Source: Georgenia thermotolerans (GTDB lineage Bacteria > Actinomycetota > Actinomycetes > Actinomycetales > Actinomycetaceae). Taken from it: 64,000 bases of DNA. The DNA lies in assembly GCF_009193185.1 (NCBI RefSeq), contig NZ_VUKF01000022.1, positions 1-64,000 of the forward strand, read 5' to 3'. Under the pieces are notes generated by a model. That model made no database searches and was not told where the DNA came from. It worked only from the letters and a program-made list of their open reading frames with translations. How positions within the stretch are numbered: position 1 is the first letter of the stretch; each line of letters begins with the position of its first letter. The position numbers and the translations under genes were made by a program. Below, piece after piece: positions 18,680 through 28,099 of this stretch.

Positions 18680-19357
18680 TCAGGACCGGGTGACCCAGAC
18701 CGCCTCGGCGGCGGCCAGGCCCACCTCCTGCGGGCCCTCCCGGCCGGCCACCTGCACCGACAGCGTGCCGGCGAAGTCCTTGCGCTCGAGGACGACGAGC
18801 TCGGTGTCGAGGGCGACGCCGAGCTCGGCGAAGTAGCGCAGCACCTGGGGGTCGGTGTCGGAGATGCGGGCCACGCGCACCGCGCCGCCCTCGACCAGGT
18901 GCAGCGGGCTGGCCGGCGGCGTCGGCACCTGCCCGTCCCGGGTGGGGATGGGATCGCCGTGCGGGTCCCGGCGGGGGTGGCCCAGCCGGGCGTCGAGGGC
19001 GTCGATGAGCCGGTCGGAGACGGCGTGCTCGAGTACCTCGGCCTCCTCGTGCACCTCGTCCCACTCGTAGCCCAGCTCGGCGACGAGGAACGTCTCGATG
19101 ATGCGGTGCCGGCGCACCATGGCCAGCGCCGCCGTCCGCCCCGCCGCGGTGAGCTCGATGGCGCCGTAGCGGGCGTGGGTGAGCAGCCCGGCGGCGGTGA
19201 GCTTCTTGACCGCCTCGGAGACGGTGGACGGGGAGAAGCCCATGCGGCGGGCGAGCAGCGTGGTGGTCACCGGGTCGTCGGACCACTCCTGTGCCGACCA
19301 GATGACCTTCAGATAGTCCTGGTTGGCCGCCGTCAGATCCTTCTCCACGGCGCTCAC
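18680..19357 (-). CDS. DtxR-family metal-dependent repressor (MntR-like)
   Basis: A 225-residue protein with an N-terminal winged helix (DYLKVIWSAQEW through GLLTHARYG, about 14-62), a dimerisation and metal-binding domain with RRHRIIETFL and EVHEEAEVLEHAVSD motifs (about 80-115), and a C-terminal SH3-like FeoA domain after a Pro-rich linker. It matches DtxR/IdeR/MntR regulators, which repress metal uptake when loaded with Fe or Mn. It is divergent from the Nramp gene mntH over 114 bp containing a palindrome, which favours a manganese-sensing role. Start is the GTG at 19357. Confidence 0.9.
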   Translation of the reverse strand: MSAVEKDLTAANQDYLKVIWSAQEWSDDPVTTTLLARRMGFSPSTVSEAVKKLTAAGLLTHARYGAIELTAAGRTAALAMVRRHRIIETFLVAELGYEWDEVHEEAEVLEHAVSDRLIDALDARLGHPRRDPHGDPIPTRDGQVPTPPASPLHLVEGGAVRVARISDTDPQVLRYFAELGVALDTELVVLERKDFAGTLSVQVAGREGPQEVGLAAAEAVWVTRS

Positions 19358-19432
19358 GGTACGCGAGGACGCGCGGCGGACGACGGCGAGCCGGGCCGGC
19401 GGTGGTGTGGTTCACTTGGCCCCGGCAAAGTT

Positions 19433-19446
19433 TTCGGTTCACCGAA
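19433..19446. promoter_or_regulatory. Candidate MntR/DtxR operator
   Basis: A perfect palindrome TTCGGT-TC-ACCGAA lies 25 bp upstream of the mntH start, in the divergent region shared with the DtxR-family gene. Dyads of this size are typical DtxR-family sites. A partial half-site (GGTTCACTTGG) lies about 23 bp further upstream. Confidence 0.5.
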
Positions 19447-19471
19447 CGGCGAAGTTTCGGGGAGGGGAAGC

Positions 19472-20707
19472 ATGGCGTCGGACGTCCTCGCCCGGCCCCG
19501 CACGCGGCGGGTCCTCCCGCTGCTCGGCCCGGCCTTCGTCGCCGCGATCGCCTACGTCGATCCGGGCAACGTGGCCGCGAACATCACCGCGGGGGCGCGG
19601 TACGGGTACCTGCTCGTGTGGGTGCTCGTCACCGCGAGCGCGATGGCCGTCCTCGTCCAGTACCAGTCGGCCAAGCTGGGCCTGGTCACCGGGCAGACGC
19701 TGCCGGCGCTGGTCGGCCGGCGGCTGCGCCGGCGCGGCCGGCTGGCCTTCTGGGCGCAGGCGGAAGTGGTGGCCGCGGCGACCGACCTGGCGGAGATCAT
19801 CGGCGGGGCCATCGCCCTGCACCTGCTGTTCGGCATGCCGCTGCTGCTGGGCGGGCTGATCGTCGGCCTCGTGTCCATGGTGATCCTGGCCGTGCAGGAC
19901 CGCTACGGCCAGCGCCGCTTCGAGTCGGTCATCGTGGGCCTGCTGGCCGTCATCACCATCGGGTTCCTCGCCGGCCTGGTGGTGGACCCGCCGGCGCCGG
20001 GCGACGTCGCCGCCGGGCTGGTCCCCCGCTTCGCCGGCACGGACAGCGTGCTGCTGGCCACGAGCATGCTCGGCGCGACCGTGATGCCCCACGCCATCTA
20101 CGTCCACTCCGCCCTCGCCCGGGACCGGCACGGGCGCGCCGCGGACCCCGAGCGCAAGGTCCACCTGCTGCGCGCGACCCGCTGGGACGTCATCGGCGCG
20201 CTCGGCGTGGCCGGGGTCGTCAACATCGCGATGCTGCTGCTGGCCGCCACCAGCCTGCGCGGCCACCCCGGCACCGACACCATCGAGGGCGCCCACGCCG
20301 CCGTCGTCGAGGCCCTGGGCCCGGGCATCGGGCTGGTCTTCGCCATCGGCCTGCTCGCCTCCGGCCTGGCCTCGACGTCGGTGGGGTGCTACGCCGGCGC
20401 GACGATCATGCAGGGGCTGCTGCGCCGCAACATCCCGCTGCTGGCACGCCGGGCGATCACCATGATCCCCGCGCTGGTGCTGCTCGGCCTGGGCGTGGAG
20501 CCGACCTGGGCGCTGGTGGTCAGCCAGGTGGTGCTCAGCTTCGGCATCCCCTTCGCGCTCGTCCCGCTGCTGGCGCTGACCAGCGACCGGCGGCTCATGG
20601 GGGCGGCGGTCAACCGCCCGGCCGTGCGGTGGGCGCTGACGGCGATCGTGCTGCTCGTCGCCGTGCTCAACCTCGTGCTCATCGCGCTGACGCTCACCGG
20701 CCGCTGA
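19472..20707 (+). CDS. mntH: Nramp family divalent metal (Mn2+) transporter
   Basis: A 411-residue membrane protein with about 11 helices. The metal-binding DPGN motif in helix 1 (about residues 30-33) and the MPH motif in helix 6 (about 207-209) are both present, as required for Mn2+/Fe2+ transport. The protein is expected to import manganese with protons. The ATG at 19472 follows GGGAGGGG. The divergent DtxR-type gene and the palindrome upstream indicate metal-dependent repression. The 3' end lies 10 bp from the convergent dehydrogenase gene. Confidence 0.94.
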   Translation: MASDVLARPRTRRVLPLLGPAFVAAIAYVDPGNVAANITAGARYGYLLVWVLVTASAMAVLVQYQSAKLGLVTGQTLPALVGRRLRRRGRLAFWAQAEVVAAATDLAEIIGGAIALHLLFGMPLLLGGLIVGLVSMVILAVQDRYGQRRFESVIVGLLAVITIGFLAGLVVDPPAPGDVAAGLVPRFAGTDSVLLATSMLGATVMPHAIYVHSALARDRHGRAADPERKVHLLRATRWDVIGALGVAGVVNIAMLLLAATSLRGHPGTDTIEGAHAAVVEALGPGIGLVFAIGLLASGLASTSVGCYAGATIMQGLLRRNIPLLARRAITMIPALVLLGLGVEPTWALVVSQVVLSFGIPFALVPLLALTSDRRLMGAAVNRPAVRWALTAIVLLVAVLNLVLIALTLTGR

Positions 20708-20717
20708 CCGGCGCGGC

Positions 20718-22208
20718 TCAGGCGAGCGGGTCGGCGATGCCCACGTAGACCGTCTCGAGGTACTCCTCGATGCCCTCGTGGGCGCCCTCGCGGCCCACGC
20801 CGGACTGCTTGACCCCGCCGAACGGCGCCGCCGGGTTGGAGATCACCCCGGAGTTCAGGCCGAGCATGCCGGTCTCGAGCACCTCGGCCATGCGCAGGCC
20901 GCGGTCGAGGCTGCGGGTGAAGACGAAGGAGATCAGCCCGTACTCGGTGTCGTTGGCCAGCCGCACCGCCTCGGCCTCGTCGGCGAAGGTGGTGAGGGAG
21001 ACGACCGGGCCGAAGATCTCCTCCCGGTGCAGCCGGGCGTCGGCGTCGGCCCCCCGCAGCACGGTGGCCGGGTAGAACCAGCCGGGCCCGTCGGACACCT
21101 CCCCGCCGAGCAGCACGTCAGCGCCGTGGGCGACGGCGTCGTCGACCAGCTCGGCGACCTTGTCGCGCTGCTTGGCCTCCACGAGCGGGCCGAGGGTGAC
21201 GCCGTCCTCCACGCCCGCGCCCATCCGGACCCCGCGCACCTTCTGGACGAGCTTGGCGGTGAACTCCTCGGCGACCGCCTCGTGGACGAGGAACCGGTTC
21301 GCCGCCGTGCACGCCTCCCCGCCGTTGCGGAACTTCGCGGCCATGGCGCCGGCGACGGCGGCGTCGACGTCGGCGTCCTCGAAGACGAGGAAGGGGGCGT
21401 TGCCGCCGAGCTCCATCGAGGTGCGCAGCACCTGCTCGGAGGCGTCGGCCAGCAGCGAGCGGCCCACCGGGGTGGAGCCGGTGAAGGACAGCTTGCGGGT
21501 GCGCGGGTCCTTGAGCAGCGGCCCCGTGGTCGCGCCGGCGTGGGTGGTGGGGATGATGTTGAGGACGCCGGCGGGCACCCCGGCCTCCGCGAGCACCTCG
21601 GTGAGCAGCAACGCCGTCAGCGGCGTGAGCTGGGCGGGCTTGAGCACCACGGTGCAGCCGGCCGCGAGCGCCGGGCCGATCTTGCGGGTGCCCATGGCCA
21701 GGGGAAAGTTCCACGGCGTGATGAGCACGCAGGGCCCCACGGGCCGCTTGGTGACCAGGACGCGGGACTTGCCGTCGGTGGCGGAGTTGTACCGGCCGGC
21801 GACGCGCACCGCCTCCTCGGAGAACCACCGGAAGAACTCGGCGCCGTAGGTGGTCTCGCCCTTGGCCTCGGCCAGCGGCTTGCCCATCTCGAGGGTCATG
21901 AGCAGCGCGAAGTCGTCCGCCCGGGCGGTGATGGCCTCGAAGGCCCGGCGCAGGATCTCCCCGCGCTCGCGCGGGGCGGTGCGCGCCCAGCCCGCCTGGG
22001 CGCGGTGGGCGGCGTCGAGGGCGGCCATGGCGTCCTCGGGCCCGGCGTCGGCCACGGTGGTGAGCACCTCGCCGGTGGCGGGGTTCTCCACGTCGAACCG
22101 CTTGCCGCTCGCGGCGGGGCGCCAGGCGCCGTCGATGTAGAGGTCGGTGTGCAGGGACTCCAGCAGCTCGTCCTGCCGGGGGTGGTGCGTGGTCAGCTGG
22201 TCGGTCAT
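20718..22208 (-). CDS. gabD: NAD(P)-dependent succinate-semialdehyde dehydrogenase family protein
   Basis: A 496-residue aldehyde dehydrogenase. Visible motifs are PWNFPLAMGTRKIGPALAAG for cofactor binding, the general-base Glu in MELGGNAPF (near 270), the nucleophilic Cys in NGGEACTAANRF (near 303) and EEIFGPV near the C-terminus. The closest subfamily is succinate-semialdehyde dehydrogenase (GabD), which feeds succinate to the TCA cycle. No GABA transaminase is adjacent, so the physiological aldehyde is uncertain. Start ATG at 22208. Confidence 0.88.
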   Translation of the reverse strand: MTDQLTTHHPRQDELLESLHTDLYIDGAWRPAASGKRFDVENPATGEVLTTVADAGPEDAMAALDAAHRAQAGWARTAPRERGEILRRAFEAITARADDFALLMTLEMGKPLAEAKGETTYGAEFFRWFSEEAVRVAGRYNSATDGKSRVLVTKRPVGPCVLITPWNFPLAMGTRKIGPALAAGCTVVLKPAQLTPLTALLLTEVLAEAGVPAGVLNIIPTTHAGATTGPLLKDPRTRKLSFTGSTPVGRSLLADASEQVLRTSMELGGNAPFLVFEDADVDAAVAGAMAAKFRNGGEACTAANRFLVHEAVAEEFTAKLVQKVRGVRMGAGVEDGVTLGPLVEAKQRDKVAELVDDAVAHGADVLLGGEVSDGPGWFYPATVLRGADADARLHREEIFGPVVSLTTFADEAEAVRLANDTEYGLISFVFTRSLDRGLRMAEVLETGMLGLNSGVISNPAAPFGGVKQSGVGREGAHEGIEEYLETVYVGIADPLA

Positions 22209-22387
22209 CGTCTCGCTCTCCCTCGCGTCGCTTCGAGGCTACGGCGACTTGCGGCGAGCGGCAGGCCGAGGGCGGTCCCGAAAGGGGCATACTGGTCGCC
22301 AGCATCGCCCTGCCCCGGGGGGCCCCGTCGCCGTCGCCGCCCGGGTGCCTGACCTGGGCGTGGTACCGCCGAGGCAGGAGCAGGACG

Positions 22388-23578
22388 ATGAGCTTTCCCT
22401 CCCCCCACGGCCGTCCCCTGCGCGCGGGCCTGCTGCTGGCCGGCATCGTGCTCGTGGCGGCCAACCTGCGCCCGGTCATCACGGCCGTCGGGCCCGTGCT
22501 GCCGCTCATGGGCGCGGACACCGGCCTCTCCCCCGCCGCCCTGGGGCTGCTCGCGGCCGTGCCGGTCGCCGGCTTCGGGCTCGTCTCGCCGGTGGTGCAC
22601 CCGCTGGCGGAGCGGTTCGGCATGGAGCGGGTGGTGCTCGCCGCGATGGTCGTGCTGGGCGTGGGCACGGTGGTGCGCTCCTTGCCCGGCTCCGCGGCGC
22701 CGCTGTGGGTGGGCACCGCGCTCATCGGGGCCTCGATCGCCGTGGGCAACGTGCTGCTGCCGGTGGCGGTGAAGAAGGACTTCCCGCTGCGGCTGACCGT
22801 GGTGACGGGCGTGTACATCGCCGTCCAGTCCGTCTTCGCCGGCCTGGCCTCGGGGTTCGCGATGCCGGTCGCCGCGGCGACGTCCTGGCGGGTGGCCCTG
22901 GGGCTGTGGATCGTGCTCGTCGTGGCCGCGATCGTGGTGTGGCTGCCGCGCCTGCGGTCCGGGCGGGACGTCCGGGTGGTCACCCACCGGCCGCGGACGG
23001 CCGGCGCCCCGGTGTGGCGCTCGGGGCTCGCCTGGCAGGTCGCGGTGTACATGGGGCTGCAGTCGACCGTGTACTACACGCTCGTGAACTGGCTGCCGAC
23101 GCTGGAGCACGACACCGGCGTGAGCCCCGTGGCGGCGGGGTGGCACCTCTTCCTCTACATGTTCGCCGCGATCGCCTCGAACCTCGCGGCCCCGGCGCTC
23201 ATGCGCGTCGGCGGCGACCAGCGCTTCGCGTCCACGCTCATGCCCGTCCTGATGATCACCGGGATGGTGGGCCTGGTCCTCGTGCCCGGGCTGGTCGTGC
23301 TCTGGGTGACGCTCGTGGGTCTGGGCTCGGGCGGCTCGATCGTCATCGCCATGTCCCTGGTGGGGCTGCGCTCGCCGGACCACCCCACCGCGAGCCGGCT
23401 GTCGTCCATGGCGCAGGGGGTGGGCTACGGCTCCGCCGCCGCGGGGGTGCTCCTCGCTGGCGTGCTGCGCGACCTCACGGGGCCCGGGCCCCTGCTGCTG
23501 CTCTGCCTCGCCGGGGTCACGGTCGCGCAGTTCGTGCTGGGGCTCGGCGTGGGGCGCAACCGGGTGCTGGCGGCCTGA
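22388..23578 (+). CDS. MFS transporter, CynX/NimT family
   Basis: A 396-residue protein with about 12 hydrophobic segments. The N-terminal helix motif AANLRPVITAVGPVLP is characteristic of the CynX/NimT branch, named for cyanate-associated and nitroimidazole-linked transporters. HPLAERFG is the loop 2-3 motif A. The start ATG at 22388 follows AGGAGCAGG. No enzyme lies beside it to indicate a substrate. It is convergent with the OpuC-type operon. Confidence 0.88.
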   Translation: MSFPSPHGRPLRAGLLLAGIVLVAANLRPVITAVGPVLPLMGADTGLSPAALGLLAAVPVAGFGLVSPVVHPLAERFGMERVVLAAMVVLGVGTVVRSLPGSAAPLWVGTALIGASIAVGNVLLPVAVKKDFPLRLTVVTGVYIAVQSVFAGLASGFAMPVAAATSWRVALGLWIVLVVAAIVVWLPRLRSGRDVRVVTHRPRTAGAPVWRSGLAWQVAVYMGLQSTVYYTLVNWLPTLEHDTGVSPVAAGWHLFLYMFAAIASNLAAPALMRVGGDQRFASTLMPVLMITGMVGLVLVPGLVVLWVTLVGLGSGGSIVIAMSLVGLRSPDHPTASRLSSMAQGVGYGSAAAGVLLAGVLRDLTGPGPLLLLCLAGVTVAQFVLGLGVGRNRVLAA

Positions 23579-23655
23579 GCCCCTCCGGCGCCGGGCCGCC
23601 CGGGCGGGCGTTGGCGAAGCGGGCCCGATGGGCACACCACCGGCCCGCGGCGCGG

Positions 23656-24642
23656 TCAGGCGCCGGGCGCGGTGACCAGCCCCTCGGCGACCATCCAGTC
23701 CAGCGCCACGTCGGCCGGCTCCTCGCCGTCGACGTCGACGCGGGCGTTGAGGTCGATCAGCAGCTCGTCGGTCAGCAGCGGGGTGATCGACTCGAAGACC
23801 TCGGCGATCTGCGGGGCCTCCTCGAGCGTGTCCGTGCGCACCACGGCGGCGACGTTGTAGGACGGGAAGTACTGCTCGTCGTCGTCGAGGACGGTGAGGT
23901 CGAGCGCGAGGATGCGCCCGTCGGTCGTGAAGATCTCGCCGAAGTTGCACGCCCCCGCCGCGGTGGCCGCGTAGATGGCGCCGGTGTCCATCACCTTGAT
24001 GTTCTCGGCGGGCACCCCGGCGGGGTCACCGAGCGGGATGCCGTAGTGCTCGAGCATGGGCTCGAGGCCGTCGTCCCGGCTGCGGAACTCGCTCTCCACG
24101 CAGAACGTGCGCTCCTCCACCGGCAGGTCGGCGACCTGCGAGAGCGCGGCGATGCCGAGCCCGGCGGCGGCGTCGGGGCCCATGGCGAAGCCGTAGGTGT
24201 TGTTCATGGGGGCGGGCGGCAGCCAGGTGAGCCCGTTCTCGAGATCCGCCTCGTGGACGGCGCGCCACTGCTGCTCACGGTCGGGGATGCCCGTCTGGCC
24301 CATGTAGGCCACCCAGGCGGTGCCGGTGTACTCCCACCCCATGTCGACGTCGCCGGCGAGCTGGCCCTCGCGGGAGGCCACCGAGCCGGGGATGTTGGTG
24401 GAGTCGGTGACCTGGAAGCCGGCGGCGCGCAGCGCGAGGACGGCGATCTTGCCGAGGATGAGCTGCTCGCTGAAGTTCTTCGACCCCACGGTCACCGCGA
24501 CGTCCTCGGCGCCGTCGACCGGGGTGATGCTGCCCGGGTCCACGGCCGGGACGTATCCGGTGGCCGGCTGGAGCCCGCAGGCGGCGAGCAGGGCGGCGGA
24601 GGCCGCCGCGGCGGCGGCCAGCAGGCGGGTGCGTCGAGACAT
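23656..24642 (-). CDS. Glycine betaine/choline-type ABC transporter substrate-binding lipoprotein
   Basis: A 328-residue OpuAC-fold binding protein. The signal ends in a lipobox (LLAACG, Cys at about 21). The mature part begins with VAVTVGSKNFSEQLILG, typical of OpuCC/ProX proteins, and contains GDVDMGWEYTGTAW and a GEIFTTDGRI loop. It captures quaternary-ammonium compatible solutes outside the membrane for import under osmotic stress. The ATG at 24642 overlaps the upstream permease stop by one base. It is the last of four tightly coupled genes on the minus strand. Confidence 0.92.
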   Translation of the reverse strand: MSRRTRLLAAAAAASAALLAACGLQPATGYVPAVDPGSITPVDGAEDVAVTVGSKNFSEQLILGKIAVLALRAAGFQVTDSTNIPGSVASREGQLAGDVDMGWEYTGTAWVAYMGQTGIPDREQQWRAVHEADLENGLTWLPPAPMNNTYGFAMGPDAAAGLGIAALSQVADLPVEERTFCVESEFRSRDDGLEPMLEHYGIPLGDPAGVPAENIKVMDTGAIYAATAAGACNFGEIFTTDGRILALDLTVLDDDEQYFPSYNVAAVVRTDTLEEAPQIAEVFESITPLLTDELLIDLNARVDVDGEEPADVALDWMVAEGLVTAPGA

Positions 24643-25462
24643 CACAGTCCTCGGGGGCGGGCCACGTGCTCCACCACGCGCCCCAGCCAGTCGATGAGCA
24701 GGGCCAGCAGCGCTACCAGGAGGGCGCCGGAGACGAGCAGGTTGGGCAGGTACAGGTTGATCCCCGTGGTGATGAGGATCCCCAGGCCGCCGCCGTTGAT
24801 GAACACGGCGAGCGTGGCGGTGCCGACGAGCAGCACCAGGGCGGTGCGCACCCCGGCCAGGATCACCGGGACGGCCAGCGGCAGCTCCACGCGCAGCAGG
24901 ACGGCCAGGGCGGTCATGCCCATGCCGCGGCCGGCCTCGACGAGCCGGTCGTCCACGCCGCCGAGGCCGACCATCGTGTTGCGCAGCACCGGCAGCACCG
25001 CGTAGGCCACCAGGGCGACGACGGCGGTGCCCGGGCCGAAGCCCAGCCACATGGCCAGCAGGACGACGAGGCCGATCGCCGGGGCCGCCTGGCCGACGTT
25101 GGCGACGGCGATGACCGGGCCGGCCAGCCGGCGGAACGGCCGGCGGGTGAGCAGGACGCCCAGCGGGACCGCGATGGCGACCACGAGGGCGGCGGAGACG
25201 AAGGTCAGGCGCAGGTGCTCGGCGACGGCCGGGCCCAGGGCGCCCCACGACAGCGGGCGCCGCTCGATCGCGGTGAGCTCCGCCGTCGAGAGCCACAGGA
25301 CGTAGGCGGCCAGGGCGACGGCGATCAGCACGGGCTGGCGCAGCAGGGTGCGCCAGGGGCGGGCGCCCTCGGCCGCGTCGAGCTCGGCCTGCGCCTCGCC
25401 GGCCTGCCCGGCCGCGGCCGCCGCCGTGGCCTCGTCCTCGACCCGGGCCGTGGAGGTGGCGG

Positions 25463-25466
<4 letters not shown>
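24642..25466 (-). CDS. OpuC-type ABC transporter permease
   Basis: A 274-residue membrane protein. About 45 hydrophilic residues precede 5-6 hydrophobic segments; the EAA-like loop is around GVDDRLVEAGRGMGM. This matches OpuCB/OpuCD permeases for glycine betaine, carnitine or choline. The GTG at 25466 overlaps the ATPase stop by four bases and the stop overlaps the binding-protein start. The second permease of the operon (26619-27260) is distinct, giving a heterodimeric channel. Confidence 0.92.
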
Positions 25467-26618
<1,152 letters not shown>

Positions 26619-26626
<8 letters not shown>

Positions 26627-27260
26627 GGATCCCCCTGGGGATGGTCAGGCGGCCGACGAGCACGAGGAGCAGGTCGACCACGAGTGCGATGACGACGACG
26701 GCGATGGTGCCGGTCAGCGCGGAGTACACGGCGTTCGCGCCGCCCAGGCGGGCCAGGCCGGAGAAGATGAAGCCGCCCAGCCCCGGGCCCAGCACGTAGG
26801 CGGCGATGGCGGCGATGCCCATGACCATCTGGGTAGACACCCGGATGCCGGCGAGGATGACGGGCCAGGCGAGGGGCAGCTCCACGCGCACCAGCGCACC
26901 CAGCCGGCTCATGCCGATGGCGCGCGCGGCCTCCACGTGCCGGGCGTCGACCCCCGCCAGGCCCACGACGGCGTTGCGCAGGATCGGCAGGGCGGCGTAG
27001 AAGGTCACCGCGATCACCGCGGAGAGGACCCCGAAGCCGAACGGCGCGACCAGCATGCCGAGCAGCGCGAACGACGGGATCGTCAGGCCGACGGCGGAGA
27101 CGGAGTTCGCCACCGAGGCGAACCGCTCGTTGCGGTACACCACGACGGCGACCAGCATCGCGATCACGGTCGCCAGCGCGACGCACTGGATCACCAGGCT
27201 CGCGTGCTGGTACGACAGGAAGAGGATCTGGTCACTTCGCTCGACCACGTACTCCCACAC
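26619..27260 (-). CDS. OpuC-type ABC transporter permease, first gene of operon
   Basis: A 213-residue permease with about five hydrophobic segments and the EAA-like loop GVDARHVEAARAIGMSR. The GTG at 27260 (VWEYVVERSDQ) is preferred because AAGGGGAAG lies just upstream and family members start here. An upstream ATG at 27338 would add 26 hydrophilic residues and run through probable promoter DNA. It heads the operon permease-ATPase-permease-binding protein for compatible-solute uptake. Confidence 0.9.
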
Positions 27261-27313
27261 GGGCGTCTTCCCCTTCGGATGGACGGAACGCCCAGCCACA
27301 TTAGGGGAAACAT

Positions 27314-27339
27314 CGGTCAAAAACCACTTAACGGTCAAA
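27314..27339 (-). promoter_or_regulatory. Direct repeat upstream of the OpuC-type operon
   Basis: Two copies of CGGTCAAA (27314-27321 and 27332-27339), 18 bp apart, lie 54-79 bp upstream of the preferred start. On the minus strand they read TTTGACCG and include TTGACC, a possible -35 element. A regulator site or overlapping promoters are both possible. Confidence 0.35.
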
Positions 27340-27408
27340 GTCGGGCAAAGCCGAGGCCCGGGGAGCGGCGGATCATCTGCGCCGTGAGGCCGCGCGGTCG
27401 CGGCGCGA

Positions 27409-27495
27409 TCAGCGGCGGAGGAGCCCGCGTCCGGGGCTCAGCGGCGAAGGAGCCCGCGTCCGGGGCTCAGCGGCGGATGAGGCCGCGTCCGGTGG
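27409..27495. repeat. 29-bp tandem repeat spanning the response-regulator stop codon
   Basis: Three abutting 29-bp units lie at 27409-27437, 27438-27466 and 27467-27495. The third holds the real C-terminal codons and stop of the LuxR-type gene. The other two are near-copies lying past the stop, each with its own TGA in the same phase. Confidence 0.78.
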
Positions 27496-28099
27496 CGGCG
27501 GCCACCGCCGCGGTCCGGGAGTCGACGCCGAGCTTGGTGTAGATGTGCGCGAGGTGGGACTTCACGGTGGCCTGGCTGAGGAACAGCAGCCGGCTGATCT
27601 GCTGGTTCGAGTGCCCCTGGGCCACGAGCTGGAGCACCTCCGTCTCGCGGCGGGTCAGCGCCTCCCCCGGCGCCCGCACCCGGTCCATGAGCCGCATCGC
27701 GACGGCGGGCGCCAGCACGGACCGGCCGGTCGCCGCCGCCCGCACGGCCGCCGCGAGCTCCTCCGGCGGGGCGTCCTTGAGGAGGTAGCCGGTGGCGCCG
27801 GCCTCGATGGCGGCCAGCACGTCGGCGTCGGTGTCGTAGGTGGTGAGCACCAGCACCTGGGGCCCGCCGGGGCGGCCGGTGATGGCGGCGATGGCCTCCG
27901 ACCCGTGCATCCCGCCGCCGAACTGCAGGTCCATGAGCACGACGTCGACGTCGAGCCGGCGCGCCAGCTCGACCGCCGCCTCCGCCGTGGCCGCCTCGGC
28001 GACCACCGCGAAGTCCGGCTCGGTCTCCAGCACCGCGCGCAGGCCGGCACGCACGATCGGGTGGTCGTCGGCGAGCAGCAGCCGGACGGTGGCGCTCAT
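27467..28099 (-). CDS. LuxR/NarL family response regulator
   Basis: A 210-residue regulator. The receiver domain has the acidic pair LADDHP (Asp about 10-11), the phospho-acceptor Asp in VVLMDLQ (about 54), a Thr in LTTYD and the Lys in LLKDAPP. The C-terminal LuxR helix-turn-helix (LTRRETEVLQLVAQG through KSHLAHIYTKLGV) is complete. The ATG at 28099 overlaps the histidine kinase stop by four bases. It probably controls the divergent ABC permease/ATPase pair. Confidence 0.94.
   Translation of the reverse strand: MSATVRLLLADDHPIVRAGLRAVLETEPDFAVVAEAATAEAAVELARRLDVDVVLMDLQFGGGMHGSEAIAAITGRPGGPQVLVLTTYDTDADVLAAIEAGATGYLLKDAPPEELAAAVRAAATGRSVLAPAVAMRLMDRVRAPGEALTRRETEVLQLVAQGHSNQQISRLLFLSQATVKSHLAHIYTKLGVDSRTAAVAAATGRGLIRR

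Noticed and set aside
17741-20707. A 988-codon open frame on the plus strand
   Set aside because: Only its last 411 codons (mntH) are real. The rest runs antisense to the DtxR gene and out of frame through the SDR gene, an effect of high GC content.
27261-27338. Longer N-terminus of the first OpuC-type permease starting at 27338
   Set aside because: It would be hydrophilic, unlike the family, and runs through a direct repeat that looks regulatory; the GTG at 27260 has a better ribosome-binding site.
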